Shown: positions 31,266 through 44,400 of the stretch, one piece after another | Position numbering within the stretch: the stretch's first letter is position 1 | How the letters are laid out: every line of letters begins with the position of its first letter | Origin: Mesostigma viride | Lineage: Eukaryota > Streptophyta > Mesostigmatophyceae > Mesostigmatales > Mesostigmataceae | NCBI GenBank assembly: GCA_009746045.1 | Contig: RPFO01001086.1 | Coordinates: 1-55,487 of the forward strand | DNA: 55,487 bases | Reading direction: 5' to 3' | The notes under the pieces: generated by a model | What the model saw: the letters and a program-made list of their open reading frames with translations, nothing else | What the model was told of the DNA's origin: nothing | Databases searched by the model: none | Program-made: the position numbers and the translations under genes

Positions 31266-32458
31266 ATGTCGTCCTCCTATTCCGATTCTGTCAAGGCCAC
31301 TCCCGTTTCACCCAAGATGACGGCGAACACCTCGCCGGACCGAACGGCAACGGAGGAGTTTCCTTCGTTGCAGTTCGGTCCCGTAAAAGATCTTGCGAGG
31401 TCCCCCCCCACCGAGTCCCCCTCGCCCTCCAAGTCCAACTTGCCCCCCAGCGAGTTGGACAGAATTATACCCCCCACCTCTCTCGCTGCTGCGTCTCGCG
31501 CTCCGTCCCGCTCTCCGCCCCGTAAGTCTCCATCGCCGCCCCCCAAGTCGGCCGGAGCTACTGCGTCCCGCTCGCCGCCCCGCAAGTCCCCCAAGTCCCC
31601 CGCAACTGCGACCCGTTCGCCGAACCGCAAGTCCCCCTCTCCGCCCAAAGTTCCCCCCGCTACCGCGTCCCGCTCTCCTTCTCGCAAGTCCCCCTCGCCG
31701 TCAACCAAGAACCCCGCAACTGCGACCCGCTCGCCGTCCCGCTCTGCTTCCCCCAAGTCCCGCTCGCCGCCACCCAAGTCCCCCGCTGCTGCGTCCCGCT
31801 CGCCGTCCCCCAAGCATTCCAGTTCTAAGCGTAAGCCTGCGGCCGAGTGGGTAGAGGAAGACGACCGCACCAAAGAGCTCAGGAAGCTGAGGAAGTCTAT
31901 CAGTGAGCTTGTTGAGGAGGACGAGCGCGATCAGACTAACGGGAGGCCTGAAGACCCGGAATCGCCGGTTCGGGAGTCGCGTCAGAAGCGGTTGTCCGAT
32001 TTGTTAGCAATGGCCGCAAGCTTTGCTGACGAATACGCGGCTCTCGACAAGAAGGACAAGGAGAAGGAGAAGGCGGAGAGGGAGGCCATCGAGAAGGCGG
32101 AGAGGGAGAGGGTGGAGAGGGAGGAGAAGGAGAGGCTGGAGAAGGCGGAGAGGGAGGAGGAGGAGAGGGAGTACAAGGAGAAAAAGGCTGCCCAGGAGAA
32201 GGAGCACAGGATCCTGGTGGCGAAGCAGAAGGAGGAGGCGAAGAAGAAGACGGAGGCGGCAGCGAAGGGAATTCTTGCGGAGGAGGCCGCTCTTTTTTTG
32301 CAGATGCGACAGGAGAGGATGAAGGCGGAAGAGGCCGCGAGGAAGATGGAGGAGGAGGCTGCGAGGAAGGGGAGGAGGCTGCGAAGGCAGTTGAGGGGGA
32401 GAAGGACGAGAACGGGAGCCCACCCCTTCTTCACGAAGGATTTTCAGTCGATTATCAG
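31266..32458 (+). CDS. exon 1: SR/SP-rich and coiled-coil region
   Basis: [18 protein letters not shown] starts here; an acceptor-like TTCTGCAG directly precedes the ATG, so an upstream exon is possible. Residues 70-190 are repeats of [12 protein letters not shown] type, as in RS-domain proteins. From about 250 a long Glu/Lys/Arg heptad-like region follows ([20 protein letters not shown]). One base appears lost in the G run near 32370; after it the better frame ends HEGFSVDYQ at donor CAG/GTATGT. Confidence 0.6.
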
Positions 32459-35400
32459 GTATGTTTATTAATGTGAGACGTACATTTTTCAGATGGCTTG
32501 AACGGCGTGTGTGTATCGTAGAAAGGGTGGGATTTTATGTCATACATTGATCGTAAGGGTCTAGCTGCGGAGAGACGTTGACCTAGGAGTTAAGGTTGTT
32601 GACGACGACGATGTGTGGCCTTTTTTTTACTCTTGTTGTCTGCAGCCCGACACGCTGGCCATTCTGAAACAGTACCTGGCTCAGGCTGAGTCTGAGTCTG
32701 GGGTGAGTCGTAAAGCCGAAAAGGTCTTGAGAGGCTTGATCCGCTTTCTTTCGGCCGAGATAGCGTTTGCAGAGAAGTCCGGTGTCGTCGTGGACCGTCC
32801 GGAGTCGGCAGACATAATTTGGAAGAACGACCGCCTGGGCCGTCTTGCATTGTTCGAAGCCACACAGCGAGCCATTCATGGGAAGAGGGTCGTTGGTGAC
32901 GACATGTATGAGGTTTTGAAGATCGCGCAGTCGTGCATCCTTAATCTGAAGGAGGATGTCGGACGTTACTTTCCCCGTCGTGCTTTAATATGGTCGACGC
33001 TCTTTGATGAGGTTGAAAAGTTCGAGGTCCACATTGGCTTCACATGCATCGAGGCTTCCTATATGGAAACCTTGAAAACCACTGCGTTGCATCAGCTCTT
33101 TAAACTCATGACTGGAGATATGAGAGCGGATTCGAGGGCTTCACTGTCGGAAGATGAAGTGTTTGATATTGTCAGGCAAGGATTTGTTGACACGTCCAAC
33201 AGTGACTATATCGTAATTGTGCCGGGAAGAATGAATGACGTAGGAGGATTGGAGGAGCGCGCACATGAAGTGATCGCGCATTTGGACATGGCAAGAGACC
33301 ACTTACTGCAATCTTTTGTTAAGTGGCGGACTGACTTTCTTGTCAGCCCGGACGCCAGCCTTTCGCGGGAAGCGGTCGCTTTCTTTTTGGATTGGGCTGG
33401 ACAGGTGATCCAAAGTTTCCGGCACCGGGAGGACTTCCATGTTATTCAGACATATAAGCCATACCGGGAAGTCGTCCAGGAATGGTTGGATCAAATCTCG
33501 TTGGTTGATTGTCTCCAGAGTATCCGAACCAAGACAGACACGGAGTGGTCTGATTTAGAGGCGGGAGGCCATTGGCAGTCCCTCGAGTTGTTCTTCGAGG
33601 CGGAATTGAGGCGGCAACTGGAAAAGGAGAGAGCCCATCAAGTGCCGATATGGCCTTTGGGGAAGATTTTGAGGAGGTGGAAGTTCTACGTTTCGGTACG
33701 TTAACTTGCCGATATCGTTTATCGATTTGGGTTGTTTCCATTCCCTGAATAGGGCTCTATATGCTGACCAACCTTCATGGTTTGTCCTGTCATATCATGC
33801 AGGGGGGCTCCATGCCAGGGGACGTATCGGAGGATTTACCTAATTTGTCAGACTTGGTTGATAAGGTGGGTGCTTGTCCGTCGAGTTTCCACGAGCATCT
33901 TACATGGGGTCTAGCTGCAGGTAGACCCTCACCCTTTTATTGAGACTGACATGTTCGGCTAATTTCAACGGTGCCCCCAACCAATCTGTTGTCTTTTTTC
34001 AGGGGGCGGCTGCGGCGATGGCTGTTGACAGTGCTGGTATTTGGTCTGCACATCAAATTTTTCCCGCGGAGAGCCGGCCGGAAAAATCTTTCCGACTTGC
34101 CCGACTGAGCTGGACGGTACGGACCAAATTTCGGTGCAAATTGTGGCCAAAAAGCTATGTCGGCTGATTTAATGGCGGTGACCTTGATGGAGGCATTTAA
34201 GCATTATTAACGCTGGAAAATTTTGCTGCACATGCTCCGAGATGTGCGATCGCTCATGATATTTTTTTTTCTATTTTACCGACGTGCTGCAAGCTGAAAA
34301 AAATATTCGCGCGGGGGTGGGTACGAGCCTGCCGACCCTTTTGCGGGCTGCTGTCCGCAGATGCAAAAAAGTACACCATCGCGGTAGCCCAGCCTCCACG
34401 GGGCTCGCGTGCGATAAGAGCGAATTTCTCTTCGTTGGTAAGTCTATTTTAGCGTTACCACGAGCTTTTCCCGAAAAAATTTCAGTTCGGTTAATTTCCT
34501 CGTTAAATCTGCTAGTGGGTGCTTCGGAGCTCTAAAAACCCTGAAATCCACCGCCCCCCCCTCCCCCCGATGCTTCATTGTATTGCTCAGATCATCATGA
34601 ATTCGACGGAAGGCAACCTGCGCTATTGCTACCGGTGTGACAAGCTACGACGGCGCACCTCAGATGGCGATCTCACGTATGGCGGCCTGCCCCGCACGAT
34701 TCACACCAGCAAGTGCGTAAACTGCGACTTAAAGCTGCAGAATTTTTGCGCTGTCAACATCCGCCCGTGGCAGGTCTTGTACAATCTTAAGGCGGCTGCT
34801 GCCATGGGATGGAAACCGTTTGCGAACAAATATTTTGTTATCTCTCCTTGCCCCCGTGAGGCGTTTGATACAATGTTCAAGCGCGTAGGGGAGGGCGCAG
34901 CCGATCAGCCGCAGGGAAGGTGCCATTGCAACTTCAAGGAAAATGCAACGAAGGCCAAGCGCGTGTTAACGGATTTTAACGTAATAGAATACCTGTTGAG
35001 GGAAGGTGACACCAGCAAGGTAGCCACAGTGTGGGCAGGGGCTAGGGTGATGGTGGATAGCACTCTTTCTGTTATTGTGCCCCCCTTAACAGCCACCTGG
35101 GCATCCACTTCCCATGGAGAGTGCTCCCTCAAGATAACATTTTCTACCATGGTCATGCCCCCCTCACACCCACGCATGCATGCCAGCCCCCCCCCACACC
35201 CACGCATGCATGCCAGCCTCCCCCCACACCCACGCATGCATGCCAGCCCCCGCCACACCCACGCATGCATGCCAGCTCCCCCCCACACCCACACATGCAT
35301 GCCAGCCCCCCCCCCAACACCCACGCATGCATGCTAGCCCCCCCCACACCCACACATGCATGCCAGCCCCCCCCACACCCACGCATGCATGCCAGCCTCC

Positions 35401-38400
35401 CCACACACCCACGCATGCATGCCTGCCCCCCCCACACCCACGCATGCATGCCAGCCCCCCTACCCACACCCACGCATGCATGCCAGCCCCCCCACACCCA
35501 CGCACGCATGCCAGCCTCCCCACACACCCACGCATGCATGCTAGCCCCCCCCCACACACACGCATGCATGCCAGCCCCCCCCCACACCCACACATGCATG
35601 CCAGCCCCCCCCACATTCATGCACGCATGCCAGCCCCCCCACACACCCACGCATGCATGCCAGCCCCCACCCACACCCGCGCATGCATGCATGCCAGCCC
35701 CGCCCCACACCCACGAATGCATGCCAGCCCCCCCCACACCCACGCATGCATGCCAGCTCCCCCACACACCCACGCATGCATGCCAGCCCCCTCCCCCACC
35801 CACGCATGCATGCTAGCCCCCCCACACACCCACGCATGCATGCCAGCCCCCCCCACACCCACGCACGCATGCCAACCCCCCCCACACCCACGCATGCATG
35901 CCAGCCCCCCCCTTACACACTCATGCATGCCAGCGCCCCCCACACGCACGCATGCATGCCAGCCCCCCCAGACACCCACGCATGCATGCCAGCCCCCCCC
36001 CACACCCACGCATTCATGCCACCACCCCCCCACACCCACGCATGCATGCTAGCACCCCCCACACACACGCATGCATGCCATCCCCCCCGCACACCCACGC
36101 ATGCATGCCTGCCCCCCCCACACCCACGCATGCATGCCAGCCCCCCCCACACCCACGCATGCATGCCAGCTCCCCCCCACACCCACGCATGCATGCCAGC
36201 CCCCCCCACACCCACGCATGCATGCCAGCCCCCCCCCACACACGCATGCATGCCAGCTCCCCCCCCCCCCCCACGCATGCATGCCAGCCCCCCCAGACAC
36301 CCACGCATGCATGCCAGCCCCCCCCCACACCCACGCATGCATGCCAGCCCCCCCACACACACGTATGCATGCCAGCTCCCCACCACACCCACACATTGCA
36401 TGCCAGCCCCCCCACACACCCACGCATGCATGCCAGCCCCCCCCACACCCACGCATGCATGCCAGCCCCCCCCCACATCCACGCATGTGGATGGGCGCCT
36501 GGCCTCGAACAAGAAGGGCAAGACCAAGGGTGTGCTGCTGCAAGTAGTGACAATGGAGCAGCGCAGGACTCAACTAGATCACATGCCAGGCCTCCAGCGC
36601 AGCCCAAGTAGGAGAGAGAGGCAGACGATAAAGCGGCAGCGGGCTGTACGCTGCATGTTTTATTTACCAAGTGACTGGTGTTTTATGCATAGCATTTAGA
36701 ACATTTACGAGCTTGTTCACACCTTGATTGTACAACTTAGGACATTGTATCATAATTGATGTTGTCAACATCATTCGCCATGTTCAATCCATATAATATG
36801 TGTCCAAGTGACCATTAATGCTGCCATATGTCAACTGATGGTATGTTAAACCTTGGTTTAGGAACTGAGATTTGGCATTGTCATCATGACATGGATTCGA
36901 ATTCAATGTGTGTGCAAGTTTTGGGTCAAGTGGAATCATATTGGATGCAATCTGCATGATTTGACTTATGCAAAATGAAAGAAATGAGCAAAAACTGCAT
37001 TTTTTATGCTATTGACTGTCACAAATAGGTCTATAGGTGACCTCAACCTTGGTGCATGCTTTACCCGGCCTTTGTAAATTATGCATTTAAGTTGTGTGCC
37101 TTGTTTGAAATGGTTATGGCCCTCTTGGATGTAAAAAACTAGTGAAATGGTAATAAAATTGACTTTTTATGCTGTCAAACGTCACCAACATGTTGAAGGT
37201 GGGGTGCAAACTGAGACTTCACAATGTCATCATGATGGAGGACCATAATTCAGTTTGCATGCAAGTTTCTGGGTCAATGGAATAAAATTTGATGTTGATT
37301 GCTTGCCTCCATATGTGCAAAAATGTCAAAAACCATGTACCTTATGCTGTTATACGTCACAGTTAACCTTGCCAGGGTTGTCCGATGACCCCCAATTTTG
37401 GGGGGTAAACACTACCATATATGTGCTCGCTTGGGCCCAAAACCTGGGTTCAACATGTTTTAGCAAGCCAGTCAAATAATTTTTTGGCCAGAAAGTGCCA
37501 AAAAAATTTGATGTGTGGACTCGAGATGGAAATGGTAAGCATTAAACGATATCCGGATGTCTGCATTTCGCCTGAAGTTTTAGTGAGCGCATTATGCGAA
37601 ATATACAAATATCGACTAATTTTGATTTCCAATGAGCTGTCGTATTCGGTGTTGACAGGCGGGGGGTTTGGCCTCAGCAGGCGCTGCCGGAGAGGAAGAA
37701 AACGCTGGAGGAGATGAGGATGGGGGGGATGAAAACGCTGGAGGAGATGAGGATGGGGGAGACGCTGAGGGAGAAGTGGCTGTGCAGGTACGTTCATCCG
37801 CCGCGAGTTCGTGTGATTTTTTTCGTGCTGAGGGGTATCTCCGCAGAGAGACGATGGTGCAACAATCGAACTGAGGTCAAGTCCCTTCTTGTTCGTTTTT
37901 TTTTGTAATGCAGGCGGGGGCTGTCGCTGGGGGTACTGCGGGGGGAAGGCGGCGAAGCCTCCATTGACTGAGCATGAAAGGGAAAAGCTGGATTCCCGCA
38001 AGAAGGTTGCGAAGGATCATATTATTGCTGTTGGCCTGATCATGCTTAAGTCTCCGCCCGATGGCGTCGATTCGGAGGGACCTGCGGGGTCCGAGTTTCG
38101 CAAGTACCTGACACGACTTGAGGCGGAAGTCGATGCCGATTTCGATACGGAGGTGTTGGGTGACGCTACCTTTAAGAGTGAATTGGCATATGAATTCGCA
38201 AATCTGGTGAAGTCGAAAGCCACCAAGAATTTCAAGTGGCAGCCTAAGGAGTACTCAGAGGCAAAGGTTGACAAGATCGAGAAATTCATGAAGGCTGATT
38301 TTCGTCGTCGGGCCGCTGAGGGAAAAAGGGCGCTGAATGCGGTGGCAAAGGCCAACAGTAAGAAGAACGCGGAGGCGAAGGCGGCGGAGAAGGAGGCGAA

Positions 38401-41400
38401 GAAGGCGGAGAAGGAGAAGGCTAAGGAGGCCAAGAAGCAGCAGAAAACTGGACAGGTACGATTGTTGTGAAAATTTAGACCTCTCGCTGCGGGTAGACGC
38501 TGACCGGCTGCGGGACTTTGTGTTTAGTGTCAGTAAGGTACTATTCCAACAGAACTTTGTTCGTCCCTGAACAGGATGTCGTGGTCGGCCTAAAGATTAC
38601 TGACTTGAGCAAATCCTGCGGTCCTTTTCGATTTTTTACTTCAGGATGACGGGGGGGACGAAGACGCCACGGTGGAGAAGAAGTTACCTGGTCATGACGC
38701 CGTGTTCGCGCTGGTGAAGGATATGGTCAAGTACTGCTCGAGTAGGCGGATGGCGGACGTCGATGACCTGCCAAACTGGCCCGAGTTCTCCCCCTTTCTT
38801 GAGCTGCTCCGGTCACTCAACAAGCTTTTTAAGGAGGGGGTGCTCACGAGCAGTGGGAACCCGGACACCGACCCTATCATTGAAAGCTGGAAGCCTTCGA
38901 AAAAGGTCGACTCGAACAAGGAGGTCAGGGACCAGAACATCCGGAAGGCCAATACTCTCAGGGAAACGCGTTGGATTCGGCCGGCCGATTTTCAGCAGAC
39001 CGGATGTTTCAGTATGCGGATCCAGACGGTCAACGCGCTTATTTTGCCAGAGGCTTTGAGGCAGCGGCGTTTAAACCTTGAAACCATTAAGGAGAACGCC
39101 CGCATTCTCCTCAATGCGCGGGACAACGCCTTGCACTTCAAGGTTGTTGTCCCGGTCTGGCAGTTCCCTTTCCAGGCGCTTGCCGAATCTCAACCTGACC
39201 TGTTCGACAAGCAAATCTTGTGCATGCCGGATTTCGTCAAGTGGCTGAAGCATTACCACGGTGCCAAGATTGACGCGGAGGATGTGGGGTCCAGGTACTT
39301 CCGGCCCCTTTCGGATACTGAAGTCGACGTGTGGCTTAACACGGAGTCCACCACCTCTTTCCTGGCGAGAGGAGTTGAGTGGCGTACCTACGCCAGGTTG
39401 GACGAGGTGGCCGCAGTTTTGCCTCAGGAGATCGAGGGCAGTCGGCAAGTTTTCAACCTGCTGTGCAATACTGCGATGAAGTCCTACGATCCGAAATTTT
39501 TTGAGCAACGGGTACCGGTACCGTATCTGGTTCTCCGGTACGCGGTGGTGGATGGGAACCACTACTTTAAGGGGTTAAAGTCGTTTCTCAGGGGGCCGGA
39601 TGGCGGGTGGGGAGAGGTTCGGGCAATGATGTGCGAGGGTGGGGCGGAGTCCAATTTCGCAAGTACTCCTAAGGAGGCGGAGCACGCCTTCCAGGACCTG
39701 TTGCGGAAATTCCGTGGTGGTTACATGGGTACGAACGTCGTTCTTCTCAAGGGTGGCGACCTGCTCCCGTCGTGGAGTGAGCTTCGAAATCTACCTAAGG
39801 CAAAAGAAGATGTAAGCTATCTATTTTGGCAGGGTCTAGCTGCGGGTAGACCCTCGGAATTTTCGTGGTTGTTTTTTGTGTGCGCTTCAAGTTTTTTGCG
39901 AGGGTCTCGCTGCAGCTAGACCCTCTCCTTTTTTTTGTTGGAATTTTCGTTGCGTATTGTCGGCCGTTTCTTTTTCGAATTTTGTTAGGGTCTATCCGCA
40001 GCTATACCCCTCGCCTTTTATGACTGAGTTTTGTCGTTGCTCGCTCGATGTTAATTGATGTCGCAGGCGGTGCTGACCGGCAAGCTGGAGAAGCTGTTCG
40101 ACATCGCCAAGGGGCGAATTCGGAGGACTTAGCCGTGGCGGATCGTACGCTGGGCCAGGCGTTGCTTGACGTGTGGAACTACAACAAGCTATATCTATAC
40201 GGCAAAGTCACGCGTGGGAAGGGCCACTATATTGCGGATGGCCACTACACCAATCTGCTCACGTACATCCTCCCGGCTATGCGGCAAGCGGGGGGAGGGA
40301 AGGGAATGTGGAGCCGGCAGCGGTGGATGTACACGAGGAGGAAGCAGAAGGAAAGAAAAAGCCGGCCCACAGCATTGCTTCAGTGCATTCCGCTTACAGT
40401 CGCACGCTGGCCAACACGTTTCTCCGTCTGACACAGGAGCAGACTGATGATCCTGCCTCAACGAAACCCGCGCCTGAGGAGGTGATGATGCAAAGGTGCA
40501 AATTCGCGAATGCAGAGGGGGAGAAGAAAGGCCAGAAGGTCTCTTGGACCGCTTTCAGGAACTTGGCCAGCCTTCCTATGATGGACGCCGTGATCGATTG
40601 CATCATGAGCTGCCAGGTTGGACCGGAAAAGCTCACCAAGTTGGTGGAGTTCGCCAAGGATGTGCTGGAGTGCCTGCGGCTGACCATTTGCGCCAGATTC
40701 AAGGAGGATGAGACGCTGGAAGCGCAATGCAAGGACGCAAAGCCCTACCAGCCATTAAGAATGTACTCCAGCACGCAAAATGTACTTCGTACCGAAGTTT
40801 GTCTTTTTATGCTGAAAATTGTCATGCATGATGTTTGCAACCAAAATAGACCTCGTACAAAGTTTGGTATCGATCGGACGTCATCTTGGTGACATTTGCT
40901 AGCAATACAGGTACATTTTTGTCATTTTAAATTAAATTAAATAGTAATAAATAGGAAACAGTACTAAATCACGTCAAACCATCATGGATATTTGCAAGCA
41001 ACCTAATTACCACTAGAATAGACCATGCACAAAGTTTGGGGTCAATCTGAACTCAAAATAGTGACGTTTACTAGCATAAATACTGCATTTTTTGCCATTT
41101 TCAAGCATTTTGCTCAGTGTAAGCTACTAAACAATATCAAACTACGTCATAAAGCTATGAAATATTGGAAGCAACCTAAACACCACTAGATAGACCATGG
41201 GCCAAGTTTGGGCTCAGCTTGATGTCAAAATAGTGACGTTTGCTAGCATAAATGGTGCATTTTTTGCCATTTTCAAGCATTTTGCTCAGTGTAAGCTACT
41301 ACACAATATCAAACTATGTCAGAAAGCTATGAAATGTTGGAAGCAACCTAAACACCACTAGATTAGACCATGGGCCAAGTTTGGGCCCAGTTTGATCTCA

Positions 41401-44400
41401 AAATAGTGACGTTTGCTAGCATAAATGGTGCAATTTTTGCCTTTTTCAAGCATTTTGGTAAGTATAGTTGCCTCAAACTATGTCAGAAAACTGTGAATTG
41501 TTGTAAATAACCTGTTTGCCACTACATTAGACCATCCTCAACTTGTAAGGTCAGGCATAGGTAAAGGTAGTGACATTTGCTAGCACTATATATGAGCAGA
41601 TTATGCCTCTTTTCGCATATACACATTAAAAATAACAAGACAATATTAAATCATGGCCTTAATACAAGGTGTGCAAATGCAAATCACACCAGATCGGATG
41701 ACCAATGATGGGTGGCTGCATGCCAACACATCTACCAGGCTGCAGGGTGAGAGGCCACATCGCTACAAGACAGGAATCCTCGCAATTGCACACCGCTAGT
41801 ACACTGCATACCCCAAGAGGATTTGGCTACAAGCCATAAAAGTTTGGCCATGCTAACACATTCTTCATCCAAGCAAAATGCAGCCTCTCCAAACTCAACT
41901 CATTGATTTAAATGCAACTAGGCCAGGCGTGCATGCTCTACTTGCCGATAACCATGAGTAAACTTGTCTACCACTTCATTCCATGCGCCGGTAGATGGCA
42001 CCGTCTCATCTACCAGTCATCCCCGGCTCCCATTCCGCATCCTCCTCTCCGTCTCCCTCTCCCTCTTCCTCCTCCCCCTCCCCCTCCCATTCTCCCTCCC
42101 CCTCTCCCTCCCCCTCTCCCCCCTCCTCCCCCTCCTCCTCCCCCTCTTCCTTCCCCTCTTCCTCCCCCTCTTCCTCTCCCTCTTCCTCCTCCTCCCCGCC
42201 TTCACTGTCACTGTGCACAGCAGGGACGGCATCGTCTATGTGGGTGCCATCACCTGCGTTCACGGTGCCAGCCTAGCTCCTGTGGAAAGAAGCGAGCGCG
42301 GCCAAATGCCTCGACTGGGTGTGGGCAGCCGCACACGAACTGCGTCACCTCCGCCAGGGCATGATAGTCCTGCCCATCAGCCCACATCGCCTTGATGAGC
42401 AGGTGACCTCCCCTTTCCTGAACCTTAGTGACCCAGCCATGGAAGCGCTCCCTCTTCCTCGCTGTCCCCGGAAACAGGGCACACAGGCGCATCCCGATAA
42501 GCGCACGTGCTCCATGCTCGGCAAAGTAGGCATTGCAGTCATCCTTTGCTGCTGCCCTGGCGGCGGTGGCAGTCTTGTAATGCTCAAAGTCAATCTGCGG
42601 GTGCTCTTTCAACGCCGCCACCGTGGCAGCTGACAGTTTGCCGGTACTGATCAGCTCAGGCTGGTGCACCTCTGCCGTACCGCCCACTGTCCAGTGCTGC
42701 AGGTGTACATCAGAAATGGGGACCGTCATCCCTGCGCTGCCGCCACCTAATGTCACTCTAGAAAACTGGCCCGTCCACGACGGTGCGTAGTAAGGAGAGG
42801 CGACAATGCTGTCACGCTCCGTGCGATCGCCTTCAGATCAAGGACCTTCACCAGCATGTGTGGTGCCCACGGCATTCCCTGCCCGCAGGTGACGGCTGGC
42901 CGCTTAACAACGAGTAGGCGCCGCGTCGTATGAGGCTTCCATTCACCTTGAAGGTGTGCCTGCCGGAAATCAGTGTGCGCAAAGCGGGCGTTGCCGTTGA
43001 TGTGCTCCCTCGCGCAGCGGGCGCACATGCGCGGTTGATCTGCGCTTGAATCTCGCGGGCAGGGCAAGCGACGTGTGAGATGACTTGTTTTATGGGCAGC
43101 CTCAGTGCTCGTGTTGCCCGCGCAACCGACTGGTCGCCTGCAGATCGCAGCGGTAAGGGTACCGCCTTGTTCGCTTGCAGTTCACGCTTCTCTTTGAGCT
43201 TTTGCTCCATGATGTTGAACAGATTCTCGTTGTTGGCACGCACATCCTCCACGGACTTTGGCACCTGCTCAATCCATCCGTCCAGCAACTGCTGCTTCTC
43301 AGCGGCGACGATGTCGGGAAAAAGGCTGTGAAGGCTAGCGCAGGTACATCTCCTGGCACCGCCCTCGTCCCATTCAAAAAGCAGCACTAGACCAGGACTT
43401 CCTTTGGGGGCCTTGCCACGCTCTATGAGGAGGCACCCATAGACAGGATCTCCCTGCGGGGTGTACCCAATGGGCGTGACCCCGTCACAAGCCTCGCCAT
43501 TAGGCCCTGTGGGCTGCCACTTGTTCACCGGTGCATTTACCAACGTCTCCGATGCGGCTAGGCGCCAGCGGACATACACGGTCATATCCGGCCCCAAAAC
43601 ACTTCGAGATCGAACACCTTCGAAGAGCGGTGCCTCTCCCTCTTGGCTTCGGTTGCTGGCTCATCATCCAAGTCGGCGGTGGCGCCCGCGCCCGCACCCG
43701 CGCCGGCGCCTGCGCCCCCACCCCCGCCCGCGCCCGCGCGCGCGCCTTGGGTGGCGCCCGCGCCCGCACCCGCGCCGGCGCCTGCGCCCCCGCCCCCGCC
43801 CCCGCCCGCCCGGGCCCGCGCCCGCGCCCGCGCTTGGGTGGCGCCCGCGCCCGCACCCGCGCCTTCTCCCCCGCCCCCGCCCCCGCCCGCGCCCCGCCCG
43901 CGCCATGGGTGTGGCCCGCGGCTGGCTTCTTCGGAAATGCGTCCATCGATTTCACCCACCGGCCGTCGCGGTGGATGCACCCTTTCGGCCACGTTGTGAC
44001 ATCAAGCGCGGCGTCCCCAATAGAACAGTCATGCAATATGAATAATCATTAGTATCAACGATGCGTTCATGCAGGCGTGAACTGTGAAATACAACAAGCA
44101 TGCAACAACGACTCCAGCACACTTAGTAAATACTGCTCATAATATCTGTGGCACATGCAACATGGTTAAAACACACATGGATGACCTGTATGGCTGCACA
44201 TGAACTGTCCACCTAGAGAAGTCTAGAAATTCAGCATGATATCAAGAGCCATCCACACAAATATATGTCTTACCGCAGCTTAGGGCTTCTTCGGGTTGAG
44301 TTGGCGAATCGAGCTTGTTGAGCCCTGCTCGAAGTAATGCTCAAATGCGATGCCCAGGCCCGCCAGCACATCATCAAATGTGATTAGTTTCACAGGTGGT

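Larger units (their letters stand above)
34045..37525. mobile_element. nested DNA element of about 3.5 kb interrupting exon 4 (boundaries approximate)
   Basis: Left GTCTGCACATCAAATTTTT (from about 34046) and right inverted GTCCACACATCAAATTTTT (to about 37525) form inverted ends that stay similar for about 45 bp (GGCC, AAAAATTATTT, GACT blocks). Between them are a Cys-containing ORF, a 28-bp minisatellite and AT-rich sequence without the palindromes that mark the host element. I found no clear target duplication, so this is less certain than the other nested elements. Confidence 0.5.

Noticed and set aside
35121-36699. His/Pro/Met-rich ORFs on both strands
   Set aside because: They are translations of a 28-29-bp minisatellite, open in all six frames; only the short non-repetitive ends may code.
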